Assembly (NCBI GenBank): GCA_910577605.1
Contig: CAJTON010000004.1
Location: 80,036 to 91,566, forward strand
Origin: an uncultured Butyrivibrio sp.
GTDB taxonomy: Bacteria; Bacillota; Clostridia; Lachnospirales; Lachnospiraceae
Direction: 5' to 3'
Length of the DNA stretch: 11,531 bases
The position numbers and the translations under genes were made by a program. Below, in pieces: positions 1 through 6,691 of this stretch; the first letter of the stretch is position 1; every line of letters starts with the position of its first letter. The notes beneath the pieces are model-generated. The model was given only the letters and a program-made list of their open reading frames with translations. It did not search any database and had not been told where the DNA came from.

Positions 1-666
1 CGTAAAATACATGGCAGGGTTGAGTCCTCTGACAGCCTCCGGACAGAAGCCAATGTCGGCGACCGTGATCTCGCCCGCAAACTCCCTGCCAGGATAAAGT
101 AAAAGACCGTGTTTGTTATAGCCGAAAGTCACGGTCGCGTCCGCCCTCACCGCCGCGCCCAGAACGTTTCCGGTGTCAGCCGAGATCCCCGACGGCATAT
201 CTACGCTGACCGTCACACACTGACATGAATTTATCATATCTATTATACGTGCATGATCGCCTTTGACTTCGCGTGACAAGCCTGTACCGAAAATCGCGTC
301 TATTACAATATCATATTCGGATAAAGACGATATGTTACATAACGGCATTCCCGAACTGGCTGCTATTTTCATCTGCGCGTCAAATTCCTGCGAGCCTTTG
401 GATACGTCGCCCGCAACCATAATATCAGCCGAAAGTCCCTGCCATGTAAGAATCCTCGCCGCGGCGACGCCGTCCGCGCCGTTGTTTCCGCACCCGCACA
501 CGGCGCATATCCTTACCTGCCTGCCAAAACCCGCCGCGATTTCCGCGGTCTTTGACGCGACAGCCAAAGCCGCGCGCTCCATCAGAACAAGCGACGGTAC
601 TCCAATTTCGTTTATAGTATAGCTGTCAACCTCTTTTGACATGGCGGCGTCGAGCGAATATTTCAT
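1..666 (-). CDS. nnr: NAD(P)H-hydrate epimerase (YjeF N-terminal domain), partial at left edge
   Basis: Repairs damaged nicotinamide cofactors in the cytoplasm by interconverting the R and S epimers of NAD(P)H hydrate. The 222 codons in the window cover essentially the whole YjeF N domain: a glycine-rich loop CGCGNNGADG (about residues 57-66), DAIFGTG (123-129), VDMPSGISADTG (155-166) and a C-terminal FGYNKHG...PGR...ADIG block (181-206). The family usually has GGDG where this protein has GADG. The start is the ATG at 664-666, with AAAGGAG (674-680) seven bases upstream. The frame is open through base 1, so an ADP-dependent dehydratase domain (YjeF C) may follow outside the window, as in fused bacterial Nnr proteins; this cannot be seen here. 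The gene lies 86 bases downstream of a terminator, so it probably has its own promoter, but I found no convincing -10/-35 pair. Identity is secure; whether it is the fused or the single-domain form is unknown. Confidence 0.93.
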   Translation of the reverse strand, partial: MKYSLDAAMSKEVDSYTINEIGVPSLVLMERAALAVASKTAEIAAGFGRQVRICAVCGCGNNGADGVAAARILTWQGLSADIMVAGDVSKGSQEFDAQMKIAASSGMPLCNISSLSEYDIVIDAIFGTGLSREVKGDHARIIDMINSCQCVTVSVDMPSGISADTGNVLGAAVRADATVTFGYNKHGLLLYPGREFAGEITVADIGFCPEAVRGLNPAMYFT

Positions 667-751
667 TTTTAAACTCCTTTCACTGTTCCCACGTTATTTT
701 TGAACGCACAGTGGTATGCTGCATGAACGCGTGATAGTTCAAAACAACGTC

Positions 752-780
752 AAAAACCGGACATAAGCCAATGCCCGGTT
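752..780 (-). terminator. Intrinsic terminator of the ABC-rex operon
   Basis: On the minus strand AACCGG and CCGGTT arms (775-780 and 755-760) pair. One mismatch and a further CAT/ATG pairing extend the stem, around a six-base loop, and a run of five T follows directly. It begins 18 bases after the stop of the coiled-coil gene, so it should end the transcript coming from the ABC transporter and rex. Confidence 0.8.
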
Positions 781-797
781 ACTTGATCCGTATCTTT

Positions 798-1397
798 TCA
801 ATTGCTAGATTTATTGTCGAAGATCTCCATCATCTCCGGACCGAGAAGGTCGTGCATATAGGAGTATATCTCCGCGTTTTTGGTCTCCTTATCCTGCTTT
901 ACAAGGACTTTTTTCTTAAGCTCTATCCTGACCTCGTTTATCCATTTGCCAAGTATCTGTATATCCTCATAGTTCTGATGTATTCTTTCGTAACACACCT
1001 CAACGCATTCCAGCACGAGGGCAAGATTCGCCGTCCTTATATTCTCCGGCATATCGGTCTCCTCCTGCTCAAGCGCTTCGATCTTTTCTTTTGCCTCCAG
1101 AATAAGCTTCTGATTGGCGTTCATAAGCTTCTGGCGCTTTGAATCGGAAAGCTCCGTATTTTCGACATTCTGCAATACGGACTGTATAAGGTCGGCTTTT
1201 ATTTTCTTGACCGCCTTGAGATCGTTTGTCACCTGTCCCTGCCGTTTAAGCATATCGGACAGCTTCTTCTCAAGTTTTTTGATCTCCGGCGTCTTATCCT
1301 CCTCTGGAAAAAGACGGTGATAACGCTCGTCAAGTATCAGTATAGGAAGACGCTTATATGAAGTATTTTTTTTCACCTCTTCAATGGTCAGTGCCAT
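798..1397 (-). CDS. Coiled-coil protein of unknown function downstream of rex
   Basis: A cytoplasmic 199-residue protein with no signal peptide, membrane segment or enzymatic motif that I can recognise. The N-terminal ~35 residues hold a compact segment (LPILILDERYHRLF, residues 17-30). A long charged helical region rich in Lys, Glu, Leu and Gln follows (about 35-115) and looks like an antiparallel coiled coil. A second helical part (about 120-190) has hydrophobic heptad positions. The start is the ATG at 1395-1397, with GGAGG (1406-1410) eight bases upstream. The gene lies 29 bases after the rex stop on the same strand, with no terminator between, and a terminator follows it, so it is probably the last gene of the operon. 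I recall similar uncharacterised proteins in Clostridia but cannot name a family. No function is proposed. Confidence 0.85.
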   Translation of the reverse strand: MALTIEEVKKNTSYKRLPILILDERYHRLFPEEDKTPEIKKLEKKLSDMLKRQGQVTNDLKAVKKIKADLIQSVLQNVENTELSDSKRQKLMNANQKLILEAKEKIEALEQEETDMPENIRTANLALVLECVEVCYERIHQNYEDIQILGKWINEVRIELKKKVLVKQDKETKNAEIYSYMHDLLGPEMMEIFDNKSSN

Positions 1398-1426
1398 GAC
1401 AAAAACCTCCGCAAAATTCCGCTTTG

Positions 1427-2056
1427 CTATTTTTTACTAGATATATTATAGGACAAAGTCATAAGGCTCTCCGAAAGATGCACGTTCTCGACCACTACAT
1501 TTTCCGGAACCGTAAGGTCCATATGAGCGAAATTCCATATCCCCCTTATTCCTGCCTCAACCGCCATTACCGCCACTTCGTTGGCGAAGGTCTTAGGAAT
1601 CGTGAGCGCAAGGATCTCTATTCCGTTATCCTTAATAAAATCCTTCATCCGCTCCATTGGCATAACTTTTGCGCCTCTGCACTCGCTGCCCACCACGGAC
1701 GGATCATTGTCAAACATTCCCTTTACAACAAAGCCTCTTTTCTCAAAATTCGCATAATTCGCAATCGCCCTGCCGAGATTTCCCGCCCCGACAATTATTA
1801 TACTGTGCGTATGGTCAATTCCGAGGATACGGGCTATCTCATCGTGCAGGTACGCAACGTTGTAGCCGTATCCCTGCTGCCCGAAGCCTCCGAAATTATT
1901 TAGATCCTGACGTATCTGCGAAGCAGTCACGTTCATTCTGACGCTTAAATCTCCCGACGATATGCGTTCCACTCCGTTGTCCAAAAGCTCCTCTAGATAC
2001 CGGTAATACCGCGGGAGCCTTTTTATGACCGCAAGAGAAATATCGTTTCCGTCCAT
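1427..2056 (-). CDS. rex: Redox-sensing transcriptional repressor Rex
   Basis: Homodimeric repressor that senses the NADH/NAD+ ratio: NADH binding releases it from operators in front of fermentation and respiration genes. The 209-residue protein, of normal length for the family, has the N-terminal winged helix with the family signature ISLAVIKRLPRYYRYL (6-21) and the recognition helix TASQIRQDLNNFG (44-56), then the GYGY turn (62-65). The Rossmann domain has the NAD-binding loop GAGNLGRAI (90-98), the FDNDP strand end (115-119) and NFA (175-177). I chose the ATG at 2054-2056, with AAGGAG (2070-2075) 13 bases upstream. An in-frame TTG at 2081-2083 would add nine residues, but it abuts the GGGAGG of a hairpin and has no usable ribosome binding site. 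The gene lies 59 bases after the ABC permease stop and 29 bases before the coiled-coil gene. I found no convincing Rex operator of the TTGT-N-ACAA type in the window. Confidence 0.97.
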   Translation of the reverse strand: MDGNDISLAVIKRLPRYYRYLEELLDNGVERISSGDLSVRMNVTASQIRQDLNNFGGFGQQGYGYNVAYLHDEIARILGIDHTHSIIIVGAGNLGRAIANYANFEKRGFVVKGMFDNDPSVVGSECRGAKVMPMERMKDFIKDNGIEILALTIPKTFANEVAVMAVEAGIRGIWNFAHMDLTVPENVVVENVHLSESLMTLSYNISSKK

Positions 2057-2075
2057 CTTGATGACCAATCTCCTT

Positions 2076-2106
2076 AAAAACAACCTCCCCGCTCCGGCAG
2101 CGGGGA
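2076..2106 (-). terminator. Terminator-like hairpin between ABC permease and rex
   Basis: A perfect eight-base-pair stem (2086-2093 with 2099-2106) closes a five-base CCGGC/GCCGG loop. On the minus strand it is followed by GGTTG and then five T (2076-2080). The stem starts ten bases after the permease stop. The U-run is offset from the stem by five bases and merges with the rex ribosome binding site, so this may be a weak or partial terminator that lowers rex expression relative to the transporter rather than a full stop. I see no promoter between it and rex. Confidence 0.5.
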
Positions 2107-2115
2107 AAAATAAAG

Positions 2116-2883
2116 TTACAGACTTACTTTATGCTTTAAAAGCTCCGACACGCCGATATATGTGCCGACTATAAAGATTATCTCAAAAATATATGAAGGC
2201 CATGAACCCGCCATGATCTGGAGCAGAGTATCGTTTCCGAAATCAAACGAAGGCAGTAAATTCGATACTACCTGCACAACAACTCTTATTGCGACAAAAA
2301 AACCGAAAGCCAGCCATCCCTTACCTTTTTTATTGGCAAGGATCGTGCTGCTGAGCGTGATCGCAAGATACGCGAAGCTCACCGTAAGCAGTATGCTTAC
2401 CCATATGCTTATGACCATTCCCACAAAGCCTATTATAAGGTTGCTTATATTTTTCCCGAAAAGCATCTCCATAAGCTCGTTAATCATTTCCACCATATCC
2501 GCCGTATCCTCAAATCTCGACATTGCAAGCTTCACGTCAAGATATACGAATACCCCGTAAAGCAGCGTTGCTACTACCGTAGTTATCAGAAGCGTAAGAT
2601 ATTTTGCGCCTACGATTTTAAAGGTGGAATTCGGAGTCATAAATGTCATAAAACTATACTTAGCGTTAAGCTCTCTGGCGTAAGAAATAACGCCCATTAT
2701 CATCAGTCCCATGATTCCCGCCCAGCCTATCAGCATATACAGCACCGTTGATATGGCTATATTGGTTTCGCTTTTTAAAAGTATGCTTCCGGCAAGATAA
2801 GCCTCCAGTCCGAAAAGCACTCCGAAAATAATTATAAACATTGTGAGGCTTTTACGGTATTCGTATTTAATAAGCTTGAGCAT
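2116..2883 (-). CDS. ABC transporter permease (ABC-2-like, six membrane segments)
   Basis: Membrane subunit of the transporter whose ATPase is encoded just upstream. The 255-residue protein has about six hydrophobic segments: roughly residues 13-32, 45-70, 92-114, 147-175, 189-210 and 227-249. A cytoplasmic N-terminus (LKLIKYEYRK) is typical of ABC-2 exporter permeases of the Ytr/Bcr kind. I chose the ATG at 2881-2883 because GGGGAGG lies eight bases upstream; an in-frame GTG at 2890-2892 overlaps that ribosome binding site. The gene overlaps the end of the ATPase gene by 17 bases in another frame, which points to translational coupling and a fixed ratio of subunits. The substrate cannot be told from sequence; related systems export peptides, antibiotics or cell-envelope components. 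Confidence 0.85.
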   Translation of the reverse strand: MLKLIKYEYRKSLTMFIIIFGVLFGLEAYLAGSILLKSETNIAISTVLYMLIGWAGIMGLMIMGVISYARELNAKYSFMTFMTPNSTFKIVGAKYLTLLITTVVATLLYGVFVYLDVKLAMSRFEDTADMVEMINELMEMLFGKNISNLIIGFVGMVISIWVSILLTVSFAYLAITLSSTILANKKGKGWLAFGFFVAIRVVVQVVSNLLPSFDFGNDTLLQIMAGSWPSYIFEIIFIVGTYIGVSELLKHKVSL

Positions 2884-3583
2884 AAGGCGCACCTCCCCAT
2901 CCGTATACTTCCTTGTAAAGCTCCACGAGCGATTTCTGATTAACCTGTCTTAGTTTATCCGCGTCTCCCGCAAGCACGAGCGAACCGTTTTTCATAAAAA
3001 GAGCGCCGTTTACTATCGTCTCAAGTTCATCAACAAGATGGCTGGAAACCACTATCGTTCTTCCGCCGCCCGCGTTGGCTCTTATGGCATTTATTATAAC
3101 CTCGCGCGCGAGAATGTCTATTCCGTTTAACGGCTCGTCAAGCATTATTATCCTTGAATCCCTCGAAAGCGCGATCGCGATTTTCAACTTTGCAAGCATA
3201 CCTGTCGACATGTTCTTGACCTTGTCGTTAAACTGCAAGCCCATTCTCGAAAGCATATCGTAAAACTTATTTTCCGAAAAATCCTTGTAAAAGTCCTTGT
3301 AGAACACAACTATATCTTTTATAGTCATATATGAATAAAAATAGCTTTCCGTAGGCATATATGTAATACTTGCCTTGCTTTCCACGGAAAGCGGCGTTCC
3401 GTCCAGTTTTATGCTTCCGGAAGTCGGCTGTATAAGCCCCATTATCATTTTCATCAGAGTCGTTTTTCCGCTTCCGTTAGGTCCCAGAAGGGCATAGACT
3501 CTGCCGTCCTCAAGACACATATTCACTTTGTTGACCGCAACGCATGAATAATATCTTTTGACAAGCTCATCACAAATCAGCAT
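2867..3583 (-). CDS. ABC transporter ATP-binding protein (YtrB/BcrA-like exporter type)
   Basis: Cytoplasmic ATPase that powers the permease encoded downstream. The 238-residue protein, a normal length, carries Walker A GPNGSGKTT (34-42), a degenerate signature MSTGM (125-129) in place of LSGGQ, Walker B IIMLDEP (145-151), a D-loop NGID (153-156) and the H-loop histidine in SSHLVDEL (H182). The usual Q-loop glutamine region reads YMPTES (75-80). Such a relaxed signature and Q-loop occur in the exporter group often paired with small ABC-2 permeases. The start is the ATG at 3581-3583, with AGGAG six bases upstream. It is the first gene of the unit, behind a ~235-base leader and a strong promoter. 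GntR-type regulators often accompany such operons; none is present, so regulation may be through the leader RNA. The substrate is unknown. Confidence 0.92.
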   Translation of the reverse strand: MLICDELVKRYYSCVAVNKVNMCLEDGRVYALLGPNGSGKTTLMKMIMGLIQPTSGSIKLDGTPLSVESKASITYMPTESYFYSYMTIKDIVVFYKDFYKDFSENKFYDMLSRMGLQFNDKVKNMSTGMLAKLKIAIALSRDSRIIMLDEPLNGIDILAREVIINAIRANAGGGRTIVVSSHLVDELETIVNGALFMKNGSLVLAGDADKLRQVNQKSLVELYKEVYGWGGAPYAQAY

Positions 3584-3821
3584 TTTTTTCTCCTCTCATC
3601 TTTTCGGTTGATCGCGGTGCGCACGGCAACCGCGAATTTTCCGCAGTGCGCGCTCCAAGCCGCTTCGCGCCTTCTCGCTCGCGGGCGATCTCTCCGCTCC
3701 GCTTCGGTCCGTGCTGAACAGGCGCCACTGGCGCCTAGCACCCTATAAAAACATCCATAGTCAGCCCTTGCTGCAAGCAGCAGGTCTGCCTCTGTCTGTT
3801 TATGCACTGCGAATTGCTATC
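3584..3821 (-). promoter_or_regulatory. Long GC-rich structured 5' leader of the ABC-rex operon (possible cis-acting RNA)
   Basis: This non-coding stretch lies between a strong minus-strand promoter and the ABC ATPase start. On the minus strand it can form: a closing helix of eight pairs between 3804-3811 and 3642-3649, extendable by an AATT/AATT pairing; a small hairpin at 3769-3782; a 12-pair hairpin at 3711-3741 with a four-base bulge (gaac, 3716-3719, plus strand) and a three-base loop; a hairpin 3646-3651 with 3619-3624 that competes with the closing helix; and a hairpin 3629-3634 with 3613-3618. Between them (about 3650-3710) lies purine-rich GCG-AG sequence of low complexity. A seven-codon reading frame (3735-3758) ends inside the 12-pair hairpin. 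A frame from a GTG at 3807 is open across the leader, but its Arg/Ala/Glu-rich product looks non-biological. I do not recognise a known riboswitch, T-box, SRP or 6S RNA. Confidence 0.5.
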
Positions 3822-3827
3822 GCGGAT

Positions 3828-3856
3828 ATTATACCACATTTTATTCTTCATAGCAA
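3828..3856 (-). promoter_or_regulatory. Sigma-A-type promoter of the ABC-rex operon
   Basis: On the minus strand the -35 box is TTGCTA (3851-3856), followed by a 17-base spacer and a perfect TATAAT -10 box (3828-3833) preceded by TGG, an extended -10. Transcription should begin near 3821, leaving a leader of about 235 bases before the ABC ATPase. Confidence 0.85.
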
Positions 3857-3857
3857 G

Positions 3858-3886
3858 TTGCAAAGAATCCGTTAATCGGTTATACT
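3858..3886 (+). promoter_or_regulatory. Sigma-A-type promoter of the purine nucleoside phosphorylase/ABC-F operon
   Basis: The -35 box TTGCAA (3858-3863), an exact 17-base spacer and the -10 box TATACT (3881-3886) point at the phosphorylase. The predicted start site is near 3893, giving a leader of about 30 bases. Its -35 box is one base away from the -35 box of the divergent ABC-rex promoter, so both can hardly hold polymerase at once. An interrupted palindrome (3886-3901) covers the start site and could be an operator. Confidence 0.8.
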
Positions 3887-3922
3887 TGATTAATATATCA
3901 ACGATTTTCAGGAGGTCGCCAG

Positions 3923-4753
3923 ATGCCCGATACAAATATAATGACAATGATAGACGAAGCTGCCGCTTTCATTCGCGGCCGGATAGAATCCGCGCCGGAG
4001 ATAGCCGTTATCCTCGGCTCCGGTCTAGGTCCTCTCGCGAAAGAAATCGAAGGAGCCTGCGTTATTCCGTACGGAGAAATACCGCATTTCAAAGCCTCGA
4101 CAGTAGCGGGACACGCAGGCGAGCTTATTGCCGGAACGATAGGCGGAAGGCGCCTCCTCGTGATGAACGGACGCTTCCATTTCTATGAGGGACATCCCAT
4201 GGAGATCGTCACATTACCTGTTCGCGTGTTTGCGAGGCTTGGCATCAAAGATCTGATAGTTACCAACGCGGCGGGCGGAATAAAAGATTCCCTGAAGCCG
4301 GGTACTCTGATGCTCATATCCGATCATCTCTCATTTATGTGTCCCTCTCCGCTCAACGGACCGAATCTCGACGAATTCGGCCCGCGCTTTAAAGATATGA
4401 CGGACATATATACTCCGGCGCTTCGCGAGCTGGCGCACGCTGCCGCTGACAGACTTGGAATAGCTTTGGACGATGGCGTATACTGCTATTTCCGCGGTCC
4501 GCAGTACGAAACTCCTGCCGAAATACGCGCCGTAAAGCTTTTGGGCGCGGACGCCGCCGGAATGTCCACCGTCCCGGAGGCGATAACCGCAAGACACTGC
4601 GGTATGCGCATTCTCGGAATCTCGCTTATCACCAACAAGGCGGCAGGTCTTGGCGCTTCGCAGCTTTCTCACGAGGAAGTAGGCGAAACGGCGCGCCAAA
4701 GCGAACAGAATTTTGTAAAACTTGTACGGAACATAATCAACGATTGGAATTAG
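3923..4753 (+). CDS. punA: Purine nucleoside phosphorylase (trimeric, PNP/MTAP family)
   Basis: Cytoplasmic purine salvage enzyme that splits (deoxy)inosine and (deoxy)guanosine with phosphate into base and ribose 1-phosphate. The 276 residues match the family's usual length. Phosphate-binding and catalytic residues are in place by comparison with human PNP: Ser33 in GSGLG, Arg84, His86, Tyr88 and Glu89 (RFHFYEG), the TNAAGG loop (114-119), Tyr195-Glu196 in FRGPQYETPAE, Met214-Ser215 in GMSTVPE, Asn238 in ITNKA and His250 in SHEEV. The asparagine at 238 fits 6-oxopurine specificity. The start is the ATG at 3923, with AGGAGG seven bases upstream. The gene follows its own promoter and is followed after two bases by the ABC-F gene. 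Nothing is missing or truncated. The symbol punA is used for the family; the B. subtilis equivalent is also called pupG. Confidence 0.96.
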   Translation: MPDTNIMTMIDEAAAFIRGRIESAPEIAVILGSGLGPLAKEIEGACVIPYGEIPHFKASTVAGHAGELIAGTIGGRRLLVMNGRFHFYEGHPMEIVTLPVRVFARLGIKDLIVTNAAGGIKDSLKPGTLMLISDHLSFMCPSPLNGPNLDEFGPRFKDMTDIYTPALRELAHAAADRLGIALDDGVYCYFRGPQYETPAEIRAVKLLGADAAGMSTVPEAITARHCGMRILGISLITNKAAGLGASQLSHEEVGETARQSEQNFVKLVRNIINDWN

Positions 4754-4755
4754 AA

Positions 4756-6684
4756 ATGATACTTAACTGCAGTAATATAAATAAAACATTTATCACGGAC
4801 GTGATCTTAAAAGACGTGTCCTTTCATATAGAGGACGGGGAAAAAGCGGCCATCGTAGGAATAAACGGCGCCGGCAAATCCACACTTCTCAAAATAATAA
4901 TGAAAGAGCTTGCACCCGATTCGGGTTCTGTCACGCTGTCGCGCGACAAGACCGTCGGCTACCTTGCGCAGCATCAGGATATTTCCTCGGGGCACACGGT
5001 CTATGAAGAAGTTCTCACCGTAAAACAAAACGTTATGGAGCTTGAGCTTTCCATACGGAGCCTTGAAAAACAGATGAAATCGGCTTCCGGCGAAGCTCTT
5101 GAGAAACTGCTTGATGTATACGCGCAAAAAAGCCACGAATTTGAAAGTCAGAACGGCTACGCTGTGCGCAGCGAGGTAACGGGAGTCCTCAAAGGACTCG
5201 GCTTTACCGAAGAGGAATTCGACAAACCAATAGACAGACTTTCCGGCGGAGAAAAAACAAGAGTTTCGCTGAGCAGGCTGCTGCTGTCGCACCCGGATAT
5301 ACTGCTTTTGGACGAGCCGACCAACCATCTCGACCTTCCTTCCATAACATGGCTTGAAAATTTTCTACACGGCTATGACGGAAGCGTCGTTATCGTAGCG
5401 CACGACCGTTATTTTCTCGATAAAATCGTGACTAAAGTTATCGAGCTTGAAAACGGTCAGTGCTCCGTTTTCAGGGGAAGCTATTCGGACTACGCCGCCA
5501 AAAAAGCTATGCTCCGAGAGGCAAGACTTAAGGCATACTACAATAACCAGCGCGAGATAAAGCGTCAGCAGGAGGTCATTGACAAGCTCAAATCCTTCAA
5601 CCGCGAAAAATCTATCAAGCGCGCCGAAAGCCGCGAAAAACTCCTGTCAAAAATGGAGGTCGTTGACAAGCCCGCGGACGAAGCCGATACGATGCATTTC
5701 AGCCTCGAACCCGCTATCGTAAGCGGAAACGACGTCCTTTCCGTGAGCGGACTGTCCAAAAGTTTCGGCAACAGGATTCTTTTTGAGAACGTTGATTTTG
5801 AAATAAAAAGAGGGGAACGCGTCGCGCTTCTCGGCGCAAACGGAACCGGAAAAACAACTATACTAAAGATAATTAACGGGCTTATGGACGCGGATTCCGG
5901 CACGCTGCGGCTCGGCGCGGGAGCAGAGTGCGGTTACTACGATCAGGAGCATCATGTGCTGAACACGGACAAAACGCTTTTCGACGAAATTTCCGACGCT
6001 TACCCCGATATGACCAACACAAGGATACGCAATGTCCTCGCCGCCTTCCTTTTTACGGGCGACGACGTTTTCAAAAAAGTCGGCGAGCTTTCCGGAGGCG
6101 AGCGCGGACGCGTGCTTCTCGCGAAGCTCATGCTGTCGAACGCGAATTTTCTCCTGCTCGACGAGCCGACCAACCACCTTGATATGGCGTCGAAAGAAAT
6201 TCTCGAAAGCGCGCTTGTAAACTACACCGGGACCTGTCTTTTTGTCTCGCACGACAGATATTTTATCAATTCCGTGGCGACAAGGATCCTCGATCTGCGC
6301 GACGGCACGGTTACAAACTATGTCGGCGACTACGATTATTACCTTGAAAAATCCTCTCCCCTTGCGGCGGGAATAAAAAGAAACGCCGTCGCCGCTTCGT
6401 CGGGCGACGTTACAGCAGCGCCCGTTTCCTCGTCAAAGGAAGAACGTCTGCGCATGAAGGAGGAACAGGCAAAGGAACGCAAAAGGCTCAACGAGATCGC
6501 GCGCGCGGAATCTCGGATCGCGGAGATAGACAAAGAAATTTCAGAAATCGACGAAAGCCTTTTGCTTGAGGAGGTATACACCGACCCTTCAAAGCTTGCC
6601 GGATTAAGCGGCAGGCGCAAGGAGCTTTCAGACGAACAGGAACAGCTTTACGAGCTTTGGGAAAGCCTTGAAAGCGCCGAATAA
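4756..6684 (+). CDS. ABC-F ATPase, YdiF-like ribosome-associated protein
   Basis: Soluble tandem-ATPase protein of the ABC-F family, which has no membrane partner and generally acts on the ribosome at or near the E-site. The 642-residue chain has a first ATPase domain with Walker A GINGAGKST (35-43), LSGGE (162-166), ILLLDEPTNHLD (182-193) and H216. A basic helical linker of the P-site tRNA interaction type follows (about 250-306). The second ATPase domain has GANGTGKTT (360-368), LSGGE (445-449), LLLDEPTNHLD (466-476) and H499, then a C-terminal coiled-coil extension (about 560-642). Length and domain order match B. subtilis YdiF. The ATG at 4756 starts two bases after the phosphorylase stop with no good Shine-Dalgarno, suggesting translational coupling; a TTG at 4744 also lacks one. 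A resistance role cannot be excluded, but the linker is short and housekeeping-like. Confidence 0.93.
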   Translation: MILNCSNINKTFITDVILKDVSFHIEDGEKAAIVGINGAGKSTLLKIIMKELAPDSGSVTLSRDKTVGYLAQHQDISSGHTVYEEVLTVKQNVMELELSIRSLEKQMKSASGEALEKLLDVYAQKSHEFESQNGYAVRSEVTGVLKGLGFTEEEFDKPIDRLSGGEKTRVSLSRLLLSHPDILLLDEPTNHLDLPSITWLENFLHGYDGSVVIVAHDRYFLDKIVTKVIELENGQCSVFRGSYSDYAAKKAMLREARLKAYYNNQREIKRQQEVIDKLKSFNREKSIKRAESREKLLSKMEVVDKPADEADTMHFSLEPAIVSGNDVLSVSGLSKSFGNRILFENVDFEIKRGERVALLGANGTGKTTILKIINGLMDADSGTLRLGAGAECGYYDQEHHVLNTDKTLFDEISDAYPDMTNTRIRNVLAAFLFTGDDVFKKVGELSGGERGRVLLAKLMLSNANFLLLDEPTNHLDMASKEILESALVNYTGTCLFVSHDRYFINSVATRILDLRDGTVTNYVGDYDYYLEKSSPLAAGIKRNAVAASSGDVTAAPVSSSKEERLRMKEEQAKERKRLNEIARAESRIAEIDKEISEIDESLLLEEVYTDPSKLAGLSGRRKELSDEQEQLYELWESLESAE

Positions 6685-6691
6685 CATAAAG

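Noticed and set aside
667..751. Inverted CACTGT/ACAGTG arms upstream of the epimerase gene as an operator
   Set aside because: The arms are short and the inner part does not pair well; without homologues it is not distinguishable from chance.
2057..2083. Longer Rex start at a TTG codon
   Set aside because: The TTG directly abuts the GGGAGG of the hairpin with no spacing, and the ATG at 2056 gives the normal family N-terminus.
2884..2892. Longer permease start at a GTG codon
   Set aside because: The GTG overlaps its own would-be ribosome binding site; the ATG at 2883 has GGGGAGG at eight bases.
3577..3807. A 76-codon minus-strand reading frame starting at a GTG and spanning the leader
   Set aside because: It has no ribosome binding site, an Arg/Ala/Glu-rich product that follows the GC-rich low-complexity sequence, and overlaps several hairpins; it ends inside the ATPase start region.
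3584..3821. Leader as a T-box, SRP RNA or 6S RNA
   Set aside because: I see no T-box TGG-containing antiterminator bulge with a terminator, no SRP GGAAG/GCAGCC apical loop, and no single long 6S-like hairpin with a central bubble.
3735..3947. A 70-codon minus-strand frame ending in the leader
   Set aside because: It begins inside the phosphorylase gene and runs across both divergent promoters, so it would not be transcribed from the mapped-looking promoter. Only its last eight codons (the short leader frame) have a plausible start.
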